The notes under the pieces were generated by a model. The model searched no databases, had not been told where the DNA came from, and was given only the letters and a program-made list of their open reading frames with translations. Position numbers and translations under genes: made by a program. Below, piece after piece: positions 7,373 to 15,475 of a stretch of DNA of 64,000 bases. Source of the DNA: Sphingobacteriales bacterium (GTDB lineage Bacteria; Bacteroidota; Bacteroidia; Chitinophagales; Chitinophagaceae); assembly GCA_016219985.1 (NCBI GenBank), contig JACRJO010000016.1, forward strand, positions 62,001-126,000. The letters run 5' to 3'. Position 1 is the first letter of the stretch. The number at the start of each line of letters is the position of its first letter.

Positions 7373-7384
7373 CCAAAAAGAGAG

Positions 7385-8422
7385 ATGATAACTACTGATA
7401 CATACAGGTACAGCCTTGATAAATCCAGTCGGAAATTCAGGTGCCCGTCTTGCGGTCAGAAAACCTTTGTCCGGTATGTTGATAAAAGCACTGGGCAGCA
7501 CCTGGCTGATCATGTGGGCCGCTGCGATCGGGAGAATAATTGCACCCACCATTTCACCCCGAAAGAACATTTCCGAGAGACTGGAACCGAAATAAGTGAC
7601 GTATGGAAGGCCCAGGAGGTCAGTCAACCGCAGGCGCCATCCATACCGGTAGACTTTGTGCCGGCCGACCTTTTGAGTAAAAGTATGACCGGGTTTGATC
7701 AATCCAGTTTCGCCCTGTTCGTTGCTGACCTATTCGGGCCCGAACATGCAAGGGAACTTCTTCTCCGCTATATGGTTGGCAGATCAAGGCAAGATCAAGG
7801 AAAGGCCTGCATATACTGGAGGATCGATACTGAGGGCCGTATAAGGTCTGGGAAGATCATGCAGTACGACAGGAAGACCGGGAAGCGGAATAAGGAAACC
7901 CCTCCATCCTGGGTACACTCCCAGCTGAAACCAGATTTCAACTTCCAAAATTGCTTTTTTGGAGAACACCTGCTGACAGAATTCCCGGGACGGACCGTGG
8001 CCATCGTTGAGAGCGAAAAGACGGCTATCCTATGCAGTTTCTTTATGCCGCAGTACAATTGGCTGGCCACAGGTGGAAAGACGGGCCTGAAGTGGCGGGA
8101 AATCGCTGCAATAAAGCCCCTGGATGGCCATGATGTTATCCTCTTTCCTGACTTCGGGAAACCTGACAAATCCGGGAAAACACCATTCACGAAGTGGCAA
8201 GAGATGGCTGATTACATAACCGGCCGGCTGACTGAATGCCGCGTAAAGGTCAGCCCGATATTGGAAAACAATCTGGAAAACGAAATGAGAGCCATCGATC
8301 TGGATCTCGCCGACCTCCTGATCCGAAGGGATACTGACACGCAATCCGGGATTGCTCTTACAGAGGGGGAATATCCAGCAATATGGGACCGGTTAATAAA
8401 GTACCCAGAAAAACCAGGGTAA
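7385..8422 (+). CDS. Zinc-ribbon/Toprim primase-like protein (DUF6371-like)
   Basis: About 345 residues from the ATG at 7385. An upstream in-frame ATG at 7343 would translate the iterons, so it is less likely. The N-terminal zinc ribbon has CPSCGQK...CDRENNC (about residues 17-50), as in CHC2-type primase fingers. The central region resembles DUF6371, and the C-terminal Toprim-like fold shows the Glu in VAIVESEKTAIL and an acidic pair in VILFPDFGKPD. Such proteins accompany RepA-like helicases in Bacteroidota plasmids, phages and integrative elements and probably prime replication at the neighbouring iteron origin. No helicase domain is fused to it. Confidence 0.75.
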   Translation: MITTDTYRYSLDKSSRKFRCPSCGQKTFVRYVDKSTGQHLADHVGRCDRENNCTHHFTPKEHFRETGTEISDVWKAQEVSQPQAPSIPVDFVPADLLSKSMTGFDQSSFALFVADLFGPEHARELLLRYMVGRSRQDQGKACIYWRIDTEGRIRSGKIMQYDRKTGKRNKETPPSWVHSQLKPDFNFQNCFFGEHLLTEFPGRTVAIVESEKTAILCSFFMPQYNWLATGGKTGLKWREIAAIKPLDGHDVILFPDFGKPDKSGKTPFTKWQEMADYITGRLTECRVKVSPILENNLENEMRAIDLDLADLLIRRDTDTQSGIALTEGEYPAIWDRLIKYPEKPG

Positions 8423-8540
8423 TAATCCTCTCCCGATTACCTAACAACATTGTAACCCTATTATTTATGTTGTGTGGGGGAATATCTGGGGTACAGAGTC
8501 AAGACAAATTGAGCATTTTTTAACCTTTAATAAAATAAAA

Positions 8541-8957
8541 ATGAGTACAGCAAACGAAACCGCCAACAAAGCGGATCTGCTTAAAAAAGCGGTAAAATTG
8601 GGGATTGATATTGACGAACGCAGGACAACTCCCGAACAGTTGCAAACCCTTATTGAAAATGTTGAAAACGGGCTGCAAAATTATTATTTCGAAGATGAGG
8701 CCCACACTGGCGAATCGAAAAATGAAATTTTCCAGGAGGTCCGCGTTTTAAGAGAAGCCATCAGCAAAAAGGGAAATAAACTGGTAACTCCCTTTACTAT
8801 CATCGATATCGTCCGTAAAAGGGTAATTATTTCAGCCCGTGAAGTTGCCTGTATTAACAACGGCCGCATAACGGAACCAGCGAATAAGGTTTTCACGCTC
8901 TACCTGCGTCCTGGAACAAAGAAAGTCGATGACCTGGAAAGGGATATCAGCAAGTAA
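8541..8957 (+). CDS. Unknown phage-module protein, paralogue of the 9216 gene
   Basis: A 138-residue protein read from ATG 8541. The N-terminal half is helical and acidic (NKADLLKKAVKLGIDIDERRTT). The C-terminal half holds a block around ISAREVACINNGRITEPANK...FTLYLRPG. The same pattern recurs in the gene at 9216 (ITPQEAAILNAGRLESNGN...FEYLVPEG), so the two share a small domain by duplication. It opens the presumed late gene run after a 118-base gap with an A+T-rich leader. Not recognised as a named family; a small virion or tail-completion protein is possible but unproven. Confidence 0.55.
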   Translation: MSTANETANKADLLKKAVKLGIDIDERRTTPEQLQTLIENVENGLQNYYFEDEAHTGESKNEIFQEVRVLREAISKKGNKLVTPFTIIDIVRKRVIISAREVACINNGRITEPANKVFTLYLRPGTKKVDDLERDISK

Positions 8958-8979
8958 TTCACCCCAAAATAATACTAAA

Positions 8980-9189
8980 ATGAAGCTATTTTTTATTGTG
9001 GTATTCACCGCTATAACAGAAAATAAAAAAATTGTTCTTAAAAAGGAACACATTACTGGGGATATTCTTTTGTCCGTTGAAGAGGCAAAAAAACTCAACC
9101 GGATCGCTATCAAATCGGCAAAAAAGAAAATAAGTTCGACGGTTAATTTATTCGTTGCTAAAGGGGATGAAACGCCCATTGGTATCTAA
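8980..9189 (+). CDS. Small unknown protein of the phage module
   Basis: A 69-residue, lysine-rich protein from ATG 8980 (MKLFFIVVFTAITENKKIVL...). The N-terminus is hydrophobic but short and followed by charged residues, more like a buried beta strand than a signal peptide. It contains SVEEAKKLNRIAIKSAKKK, which distantly echoes the SAREVACINNGR/TPQEAAILNAGR motif of its two neighbours, so it may be a third, more diverged copy. It lies between them with gaps of 22 and 26 bases. Function unknown. Confidence 0.45.
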   Translation: MKLFFIVVFTAITENKKIVLKKEHITGDILLSVEEAKKLNRIAIKSAKKKISSTVNLFVAKGDETPIGI

Positions 9190-9215
9190 ATCACCGAAGC
9201 GTAAAACAATAACTT

Positions 9216-9575
9216 ATGACCTACGAAAAGCGAAAATACCGCCGCCTGATCACTGAAGGCCCAGAGCCGGGGCAAAAAACCGTTTCATTTGAACTGCTGG
9301 CATTGGTTCACATTGTCAGAATAACACCCCAGGAGGCCGCTATATTGAACGCCGGACGGCTTGAAAGCAACGGCAATACCTTTTTTGAATATTTGGTGCC
9401 TGAAGGCGGGGAAGACCCTCAGCCATTCATCCTTACCACGGCCAATGCCGGACCTGGCGGGGCCGTCGATCATAAAGGGAAGCTGCTGTCTGCTGGTTTT
9501 GGAGCACGCCGGATACCCATCAGCGGGAACGGAAACGGCGGGCCCCGTCTTCATGGGCGGTCAGGATTGAAGTAA
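9216..9575 (+). CDS. Unknown phage-module protein with the same domain as the 8541 gene
   Basis: A 119-residue protein. The middle part (ALVHIVRITPQEAAILNAGR...FFEYLVPEG) aligns by eye with the C-terminal half of the 8541 product: same order of hydrophobic strand, a motif of the form T/A-x-x-E-x-A-x-x-N-x-G-R, then F-x-x-Y-L-x-P. The C-terminus is glycine-rich and low-complexity (ISGNGNGGPRLHG), like a flexible tail. Not recognised otherwise. A hairpin follows its stop, separating it from the gene set that leads to the tape measure. Confidence 0.5.
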   Translation: MTYEKRKYRRLITEGPEPGQKTVSFELLALVHIVRITPQEAAILNAGRLESNGNTFFEYLVPEGGEDPQPFILTTANAGPGGAVDHKGKLLSAGFGARRIPISGNGNGGPRLHGRSGLK

Positions 9576-9579
9576 ACAA

Positions 9580-9617
9580 CTACCCCTCCCCTGCGGTGAT
9601 AAGGGCGGGTAGTATTT
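9580..9617 (+). terminator. Hairpin after the 9216 gene, terminator or attenuator
   Basis: ACTACCCCTCCC (from 9580) can pair with GGGCGGGTAGT (to about 9614), leaving one bulge, followed by ATTTAAAA. The tail is only partly T-rich, so partial termination that sets the ratio between the two gene groups is as likely as full termination. Confidence 0.4.
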
Positions 9618-9645
9618 AAAAGTCACCACTCAAAAACTTAAAAGT

Positions 9646-9852
9646 ATGGCAGAAACAACAGTTCACACACTTTCGAAAGAAGTTATTCGGGCAATGAGCC
9701 TGCCTGACGCGGAAAGGTCGAAAGCAATCGATGAAGCCAACAAAAAAGGTGCCCTGCTACACATTAGCCCAAACGAAATAGGTGTATATGTACAGACCCA
9801 CACCGACAAACTGCGGGCCGAAATAGACAAGGAATCCGAAGGTAAAAAATAA
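9646..9852 (+). CDS. Small unknown protein of the phage module
   Basis: A 68-residue, charged, soluble-looking protein (MAETTVHTLSKEVIRAMSLPDAERS...) ending in a lysine/glutamate-rich tail. Not recognised. It starts the gene group running through the tail-chaperone-like gene, the tape-measure-like gene and terS, 19 bases before the chaperone-like start. In tailed phages the genes ahead of the chaperone encode tail tube or connector proteins, but this one is too short for a tube protein and I make no functional call. Confidence 0.45.
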   Translation: MAETTVHTLSKEVIRAMSLPDAERSKAIDEANKKGALLHISPNEIGVYVQTHTDKLRAEIDKESEGKK

Positions 9853-9871
9853 CTATAAAACAAATACTAAA

Positions 9872-10277
9872 ATGGAATCAAGCTACGAATCCCTGCACGG
9901 CGACAAAATTTCCGAATTGATAAAAAGTCATTGCCTATCCCGAATTGAGCATGAGCAAGGGAAAGCTGCTTTTAAGATATTCCGGGCATTGTCACAAGCT
10001 ATTCAAAGTGGAATAGATTTAATGACATTGAACGAAGAAAGAACAATCGAAAGTTTAAAAGGACTCATTAATGAGTCCCTTGAAAAAAACTACATGTTTG
10101 ACCTTTCGGATAAATACCGGTTAGACACTGAATTGCTCGAACTGGAAGCGGAATTGCCGGCAATGGAAAACAGCGTAGAGAAAAATAAAAAAAATAGTGC
10201 AACAGTATCTGGCAGAAAACCCGCCACCGGCTGATTTTATTGAAAAGTACAGCGACTTTATTCCTGAATATTTATGA
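9872..10277 (+). CDS. Tail-assembly-chaperone-like gene with a probable translational frameshift
   Basis: The zero frame (9872-10234) gives 120 residues, helical and acidic, ending in an unconvincing basic tail after ENSVEKNKK. At the run of eight A (10187-10194) a shift to the third frame (+1 or -2) opens 27 more codons that look like real protein (IVQQYLAENPPPADFIEKYS and on). That frame ends in TGA at 10275-10277, overlapping the next ATG as ATGA. A short product plus a frameshifted long product, just ahead of the tape-measure region, is the known arrangement of phage tail chaperones (lambda G/GT; phage Mu uses -2). No sequence family was recognised, so the call rests on position and frameshift. 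A one-base homopolymer error or mutation could give the same picture. Confidence 0.5.
10187..10194 (+). other. Candidate slippery site (A8) for programmed frameshifting
   Basis: Eight consecutive A follow AAAAAT. In the zero frame the ribosome reads AAA-AAA-AAT here. Either a +1 or a -2 slip re-pairs Lys-tRNA fully on A and enters the frame that reads on to the ATGA junction at 10274-10277. A -1 slip meets TAG at once. Confidence 0.45.
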
Positions 10278-10936
10278 TAACCGGATCCGCGAAATATTAT
10301 TCCGATATCACAAGGCTGCCGCTGGCTCGTTTTATAGACTGTGCAGTCGATGGCGATCCGCAAAGCCTTGTGATCAGCGGTGAACCCAGCGAAGCCGAAC
10401 TGCTGGCCGCTTGGTACAATATTTCTTCAGATTATAACGACGCAATGGCAGCAGATACTCTCGTCACAATCCGGATTAATGCAGCCCAAAAGAACATCGT
10501 GAATCTGGAAGCGAAGATCGCAGCCGCGGAAAGATTCGTAGACCTTCTAAAGTCCGTTTATGTTCGAAAATTTGTCGAGGAACTTAACCGGCTAACCCAG
10601 GCGAAAATCGAACTGGATGTTACAAACCCGGATGAATATGATAGAAGCCTGATCCGCTACACACAGCGGCTAAAAGGACTAAAGTTGCACTGCAATTTAG
10701 AAAAAGCCAGGTTATCAAGACTTTTAGAAGAAATACCCAAAGGAGGCCAAAAGCCTACAAGGGAATATTTTCATAAGCTTCTTATTAATTTATGTGATTC
10801 CGCGGGGTATGATCTAAACCCGGAAACACTTTCAACATTTAGTTTTTGTGAGCGCGTCCGTCGGTATGTGAAGACTCTTGAAAATAAAAAAATAAATACC
10901 CCTAAAAAGCTACAAAATGGCAGAAGAATTAATTGA
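10274..10936 (+). CDS. Unknown protein between the chaperone-like and tape-measure-like genes
   Basis: A 220-residue soluble protein. The N-terminus holds a conserved-looking RLPLARFIDCAVDGD segment. The middle (about residues 70-155) is a long helical, coiled-coil-prone region (AQKNIVNLEAKIAAAERFVDLL...), and the tail is basic. It starts with ATGA overlapping the stop of the frameshifted upstream frame, and its end overlaps the tape-measure start by 20 bases, so translation is coupled on both sides. By position it could be a second chaperone or a tail-assembly factor. No family recognised. Confidence 0.55.
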   Translation: MITGSAKYYSDITRLPLARFIDCAVDGDPQSLVISGEPSEAELLAAWYNISSDYNDAMAADTLVTIRINAAQKNIVNLEAKIAAAERFVDLLKSVYVRKFVEELNRLTQAKIELDVTNPDEYDRSLIRYTQRLKGLKLHCNLEKARLSRLLEEIPKGGQKPTREYFHKLLINLCDSAGYDLNPETLSTFSFCERVRRYVKTLENKKINTPKKLQNGRRIN

Positions 10937-13718
10937 TGGTTACGTCGACCGTGGAACCGTGAAACAGGACACAGATTTTATGATAACTGAATTAAACCGG
11001 GTCTACACTGAATTTAAAAAGTTGGATCAGGCCACGCTTAGCCTGTCAGCCTTGAAAGGGGGTAAGGAATTCGCTACTGCATTGGAGGAAGTCGTAAACG
11101 CTACAAAGCGATATAATGCAGTAAGCGATGATCTGCTGAAGAATATGAAACAGCAGGCAGATATCGCAGCCAAAGCCGCAAAAGCTGAAAAGGATCAGGC
11201 TGCCGCCCGTTCCACCAATGCAACCGCCGCAGCTAAAGAATCAGCAACCCGGGAAAAATCTAACAAAGAAAGAGAGAGGGAGTCAAAGCTAATCGACCAG
11301 GCGATCGACGACTACCTGCAATTATCAAAAGCATATAACGAAGCCGCTTTAAAAGCAAAGAACTACGCCTTACGTCTTGGTGAATCGCATCCAATCACAG
11401 TACAAGCCGTAAAGGACGCAAACGATATGAGCGCGATCCTGAAGCGCCTTGATGCCTCAGTCGGGCAGAACCATCGGAATATCGGGAATTATAAATCTGC
11501 TTTTGACGGGTTAGGATTTTCATTTACACAGGTTGCCCGTGAACTTCCCTCCCTAACTGTCAGTATCCAGCAGTTCGCCCTTGCGATTTCGAATAACCTG
11601 CCAATGGTAGCAGATGAATTAAAGAAGGCTAAGGTAGAAATTTCGGCACTAAAGGCAGAAGGGAAAGACGCGCCAAGTCTGTTTTCCAGAATTACCAAAA
11701 GCCTGTTTTCATGGCAAGTTGGTCTATCAGTTGTAATAACCGCCGGCACATTCCTTATAAATATGCTTCGGTCAACAAAGAAGGAGACAAAAGAGGTTGC
11801 GACTGAACAGGAAACGTACGCTAAAAACCTGGCTGATGCCAGAAAGGAAATAGCTGGTGAAGTCGCAGACGTGAAAGTATTAGTTGAGCAAATTAAAGGA
11901 GAGAATCTTACAAAATCGGAGCGCATTGCTACAATAAAAGAATTGAAGCGCATTGCGCCAGAATATTTTAATCTACTCAATGAAGAAAAATCTACTGTGG
12001 TAGACGTTACCAGGGCCTATGATGCCTTTATCGGGTCAGTCAGGAAATCTGTTGAAGCCAGAGTGCTGAACAAGCAACTGGACGAAATTGTAGAAAAGAG
12101 GCTGAAACTGGAAGATACATTGGGTATCGGAAAGTCTAACGTAGAAACTGCCGTCGTAAACGGTCGGGTTATTGTGAAAGCAATCAAGGCAACCTATTTC
12201 GAGGTCAGCGACCTTGCGGATAAACAGGCTGAATACAATAAGCTGAAATTACAGGAAGCCGAAATAGTTAAGCGACTTGCCGCGATTCAGCCGGCTAAAA
12301 TGGATCCAGAAAAGAAAAAAAAGAAAGACGACTCTGCGAAGAAGGCAAAAGAAGCCGCAGACTTACGATTGCAAACCCTTTTCGAAATACAAAAAATCGA
12401 AATCCAGTCGACTATTGATTATAACAAAGCTATTGCGGAAGATGAAAGCCGCAGTTATACTGATCGGCTGGAAGCTACAAGGGCCTATCTTAACGCCTCA
12501 CAAGATTTACTTAACCTTGAGGCTGATACAAAAAAGAAAATAGGTAAAAAAACAACAGAGGAACTTTTGCTTATTGATACCGAACTGGCTGACAAACTGG
12601 AAAGGCTGACTGACGAAACTACAAAAATGAGGGTTTCAATATGGAAGGATGGAACTGCCGGACTGGCTAAAGAAGAAACCGACCTGCATAAAAAGCTTGA
12701 ATCAATTGCCGCTGCCGGGTTTAAAAGATTCCAGGATGAACAAGCCGAACGTATAAAGGTTCAGAAAGATGCAACTACAAAACTTTCGGAAATAAAAAGA
12801 CAGGCGGCTGAAGATGAAAAGAAACTTTACCAAGAGTTATACCGAGAGCTTGCTACGCTTGCGCAGGACTTTTTCACCGCACAGCAGGATCGTGAAATTG
12901 CAAAAATTCAGGATAAGATAATCCTGCTGGAAACCCAAAAGCAGAAAGATATTGAAGTAACTAACCAGACGATATCCAATGCAGACGAACGGGAAAAACA
13001 AATTTCATTAATCGAAGCAAGGGCGGCGCAGGAAAAATTGGTACTGGAAAAGCAAAAGCAGGACGCCGAACGAAAGAAAAGGGACCTTGAAAAAATTGGG
13101 CAATCAGCTAACATCATAGGAGACATGGCAAAGGGTATTGTAAGCCTTACTATTAAAGCTGCTGAAGCAAAGGCAATGGCAGCCGTTCTTGCATCAAATC
13201 CATTGACCGCCGCGCTTGCTCCAATAGCCATTGCTAACGCCGGCTTAATTGCTGCTCAGATTCCTATTGTTACAGCAATCGGTGCCGCACAACTGGCCAG
13301 GTTATTAATACCCAGGTATAAGCACGGTAAGAACGTAGGGGACGCCTACGAGGGCCCGGCTATCGTCGGGGACGGGGGGAAACAGGAATTGATAATCCGG
13401 GAAGATGGAAGCACAGAATTAACCAGTGATAAGCCGCAGTTGACTTATGTAAAGAAACGGGATATCGTTCTGGCAGATGCCCGCAAAGCCATAGCAGCCG
13501 CAGCCATGCAGGAAACAAATAAGGCACTTATGATATATAGCGGTCCGGTACAATCTGACAACGGTATGAACGAACTGAAACAAGAGCTGGGGAAAATCGA
13601 AGCGGCTATAAAAGGGAAAAAGGAACTGCATCTAAAAGCTGGTGACGACGGTTTAACAGCCTTATGGAAGTACGGTGCAAATTCTATTCGCTACATTTCA
13701 GAAAATACAAACTGGTAA
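10917..13718 (+). CDS. Phage tail tape-measure-like protein
   Basis: The largest gene of the element, 933 residues. Long coiled-coil stretches (about 60-130 and 440-740) surround hydrophobic segments near residues 265-290 (WQVGLSVVITAGTFLINML) and 745-805 (alanine-rich, MAAVLASNPLTAALAPIAIA). The C-terminus contains EGPAIVGDGGKQELIIREDG...LTSDKPQLTYVKK, an ending I associate with tape-measure proteins of Bacteroidota phages (a glycine turn, GPAIVGE-like, then LTYL-like). Such proteins set tail length and later enter the host membrane; at about 1.5 angstrom per residue this one would fit a tail near 140 nm. It is co-translated with its neighbours. Finding it with no capsid or tube gene nearby is unusual. 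Confidence 0.78.
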   Translation: MAEELIDGYVDRGTVKQDTDFMITELNRVYTEFKKLDQATLSLSALKGGKEFATALEEVVNATKRYNAVSDDLLKNMKQQADIAAKAAKAEKDQAAARSTNATAAAKESATREKSNKERERESKLIDQAIDDYLQLSKAYNEAALKAKNYALRLGESHPITVQAVKDANDMSAILKRLDASVGQNHRNIGNYKSAFDGLGFSFTQVARELPSLTVSIQQFALAISNNLPMVADELKKAKVEISALKAEGKDAPSLFSRITKSLFSWQVGLSVVITAGTFLINMLRSTKKETKEVATEQETYAKNLADARKEIAGEVADVKVLVEQIKGENLTKSERIATIKELKRIAPEYFNLLNEEKSTVVDVTRAYDAFIGSVRKSVEARVLNKQLDEIVEKRLKLEDTLGIGKSNVETAVVNGRVIVKAIKATYFEVSDLADKQAEYNKLKLQEAEIVKRLAAIQPAKMDPEKKKKKDDSAKKAKEAADLRLQTLFEIQKIEIQSTIDYNKAIAEDESRSYTDRLEATRAYLNASQDLLNLEADTKKKIGKKTTEELLLIDTELADKLERLTDETTKMRVSIWKDGTAGLAKEETDLHKKLESIAAAGFKRFQDEQAERIKVQKDATTKLSEIKRQAAEDEKKLYQELYRELATLAQDFFTAQQDREIAKIQDKIILLETQKQKDIEVTNQTISNADEREKQISLIEARAAQEKLVLEKQKQDAERKKRDLEKIGQSANIIGDMAKGIVSLTIKAAEAKAMAAVLASNPLTAALAPIAIANAGLIAAQIPIVTAIGAAQLARLLIPRYKHGKNVGDAYEGPAIVGDGGKQELIIREDGSTELTSDKPQLTYVKKRDIVLADARKAIAAAAMQETNKALMIYSGPVQSDNGMNELKQELGKIEAAIKGKKELHLKAGDDGLTALWKYGANSIRYISENTNW

Positions 13719-14041
13719 TGAATACTCGGAAAAACAAAATTGAATGGCTGAAAAATATTTTTACCGGGAAGGTAAACCCGGCGGATCTTATGCCTGCTAA
13801 ATGTGACTTGATCGTCTTTTACCCCGAGTTAAAAAAGCCGTTCTACTTCTTTGTCGACGGTAAAGAAGTTACCAATGATGGTTACATGGAAGCCAGCAAG
13901 CGAAACGAAAAGAATTTCGGTCGTACTAATACCTTGGAAGATAAAGATCGTTTCGGGCGGCTTTACATGGGTACAGGATCGGGTTCAAATATCCCGGACC
14001 CGCTGCCTCATTACTTTGATATAAAAGCAGAAACCCTATGA
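13718..14041 (+). CDS. Unknown 107-residue protein between the tape-measure-like gene and terS
   Basis: Starts in a TAATG overlap with the tape-measure-like stop and ends in an ATGA overlap with terS, so it is embedded in the same coupled operon. The sequence is soluble and basic (MNTRKNKIEWLKNIFTGKVNP), with aromatic beta-like strands (CDLIVFYPELKKPFYFFVDG) and a C-terminal FGRLYMGTGSGSNIPDPLPH. Not recognised as a family. Its invariable link to both neighbours suggests a structural or packaging role, but this is context only. Confidence 0.55.
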   Translation: MNTRKNKIEWLKNIFTGKVNPADLMPAKCDLIVFYPELKKPFYFFVDGKEVTNDGYMEASKRNEKNFGRTNTLEDKDRFGRLYMGTGSGSNIPDPLPHYFDIKAETL

Positions 14042-14544
14042 TCAAAAAAACAAGAAGCAAGGCAGGTGCACCGCCTGGAAATAAAAACGCCGTCGGAAAT
14101 GACGGAGGACGGCCTACAAAGTACAAACCCGAATTTGCCAAACAGGCTAATCGGCTGGCACTACTGGGCCTAACGGATAAAGAAATCGCTGCCTTTCTGG
14201 AAATAGCTGAACCGACCATTTACGAATGGAAGGCAAAATATATTGAGTTTTCTAAGGCACTGCGGGCCGGAAAGCTTGAACCGGATGGTAAGGTAGCTGC
14301 AGCCTTGTATAAACGGGCTATCGGTTACAAGTACATAGAGACACAGCGGGAAACAGCTGCCGGTAATGTGATCAGGGAGAAAAAGACAGTGAAGCACCTA
14401 CCGCCAGACGTCGGGGCCGCTATTATGTGGCTGAAAAACCGGCATGGCGATAAATGGAGGGACAGAACCGAAATAGATTTTGATAAGCTGACCGATGAGC
14501 AACTGGACCGGTTTATCGCGCGAATGAAAAGCAAGTCGACCTAA
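14038..14544 (+). CDS. terS: Phage terminase small subunit (TerS)
   Basis: A 168-residue protein. The basic, glycine-rich N-terminus (KAGAPPGNKNAVGNDGGRPT) leads into an HTH (KYKPEFAKQANRLALLGLTD then KEIAAFLEIAEPTIYEWK). A helical segment follows (LEPDGKVAAALYKRAIGYKY), and the C-terminal block KHLPPDVGAAIMWLKNRHGD precedes KWRDR. This is the arrangement seen in small terminases of many Bacteroidota phages. TerS binds the pac/cos site and presents DNA to the large subunit; no large subunit is encoded here. In satellites such as the SaPIs, a private TerS redirects a helper's TerL to satellite DNA. Its ATG overlaps the previous stop. Confidence 0.82.
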   Translation: MIKKTRSKAGAPPGNKNAVGNDGGRPTKYKPEFAKQANRLALLGLTDKEIAAFLEIAEPTIYEWKAKYIEFSKALRAGKLEPDGKVAAALYKRAIGYKYIETQRETAAGNVIREKKTVKHLPPDVGAAIMWLKNRHGDKWRDRTEIDFDKLTDEQLDRFIARMKSKST

Positions 14545-14572
14545 ACAGCCATGTTTTCCATTTTCATTTATG

Positions 14573-14607
14573 AAAAAAAGGCCTGGTTATTCTTACCAGG
14601 GCTTTTT
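14573..14607. terminator. Bidirectional terminator between terS and the cargo operon
   Basis: An A7 run, then a GCCTGGTTA/TTACCAGGGC-type stem (14581-14602) with a short loop, then T5. The A run on one side and T run on the other allow termination from both strands, as expected between two convergent operons. It overlaps the stop codon of the minus-strand gene. Confidence 0.75.
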
Positions 14608-15148
14608 AATTGGAATCAAAATTGAGCCTTATCATTTCACTTGCTTTTTCAAGTCTTTTGTTTACTTCAAGAAGTACCTTTTTCCGTTTACCCATAAACT
14701 CATTTGCCTCCGCAGTTCTTTTTTCATTAGGCGAAAAACTCATGTAAGCATTTACTAAATTATAATTCAACGATTGCATTAATTCGTAACACTCTTCAAA
14801 TTGAGTCATTTGATTATTTGGCAGGTATAACTTTAATTCAATTAGGGATCGATTAAGAGATTGCATTTGCTTTGTGACCACTGTATCAAGATATACATCA
14901 TTTAACTCCCTGGCAATAACTTTATGAATCGAAAAGGAATACCACATGGATTCAGTCGCACCAATTTCTTTATAAAATCCAGAAATTGCCTCTATTTTCT
15001 TTTCGTGAAAAATCAAATGTCGGGCTTCAATTTTTTTCTTATTGTGGTTTTGATACCAGGAAACGACATGCCAAACCCCCGATGCAATTAATAGAATTTG
15101 GCTCCAATAAGCAATGAATACTTTTTCTAATATTTGCATAGCTAACAT
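14606..15148 (-). CDS. Membrane-anchored unknown protein, last gene of the cargo operon
   Basis: A 180-residue protein. One N-terminal membrane helix (about residues 13-33, YWSQILLIASGVWHVVSWY) precedes a long cytoplasmic, mostly helical domain (KKIEARHLIFHEKKIEAISG onward) ending in a coiled-coil (KVLLEVNKRLEKASEMIRL). No family recognised. Its ATG directly abuts the TAA of the 108-residue gene. As the last gene of an operon with a HEPN-like protein it might be a membrane effector or an independent cargo gene. Base composition is more A+T-rich than the host genes. Confidence 0.55.
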   Translation of the reverse strand: MLAMQILEKVFIAYWSQILLIASGVWHVVSWYQNHNKKKIEARHLIFHEKKIEAISGFYKEIGATESMWYSFSIHKVIARELNDVYLDTVVTKQMQSLNRSLIELKLYLPNNQMTQFEECYELMQSLNYNLVNAYMSFSPNEKRTAEANEFMGKRKKVLLEVNKRLEKASEMIRLNFDSN

Positions 15149-15475
15149 TTAGTATTCAAATTCAGGATCCGGGTAAAAGTCGACCGGCTGTTTCGGGATA
15201 GCCCCCTCCCGTCTAACGTTCTTTTTTACAGCCTTACCGCTGTCTTTATACCAACCTGCCACAGTCGGAAACTCGGTACCTCCGCAATGATTAAAATGTC
15301 TGAAATAGTCCCGCAATTCGCGCGTTTCCTCCAGGTTCATCCTGTAAGTTATCCCTGCTTCTTCTATTTCGTAAAATCCAGTTCTTGGGTTAAAATACAA
15401 AGACCACAGGGCCGGGGGCATGGGTTTTGAAGGGCGTCGCATATTAGGCCCGAAAATAATAGTTAAGGCTGACAA
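15149..15475 (-). CDS. Unknown 108-residue cargo protein
   Basis: A soluble protein with a proline-rich N-terminus (MRRPSKPMPPALWSLYFNP) and a short beta segment (GFYEIEEAGITYRMNLEET). The first ATG (15475) lies inside the end of the HEPN-like gene. The Met at 15442 starts the more convincing protein and may be the true start. Not recognised. The aromatic, acidic C-terminus (VDFYPDPEFEY) is unusual. Confidence 0.45.
   Translation of the reverse strand: MSALTIIFGPNMRRPSKPMPPALWSLYFNPRTGFYEIEEAGITYRMNLEETRELRDYFRHFNHCGGTEFPTVAGWYKDSGKAVKKNVRREGAIPKQPVDFYPDPEFEY

Noticed and set aside
7343..7384. Earlier ATG for the Toprim gene giving an MHHCTAQNC extension
   Set aside because: These codons are the iteron repeats themselves; the Met at 7385 starts the recognisable zinc-ribbon protein.
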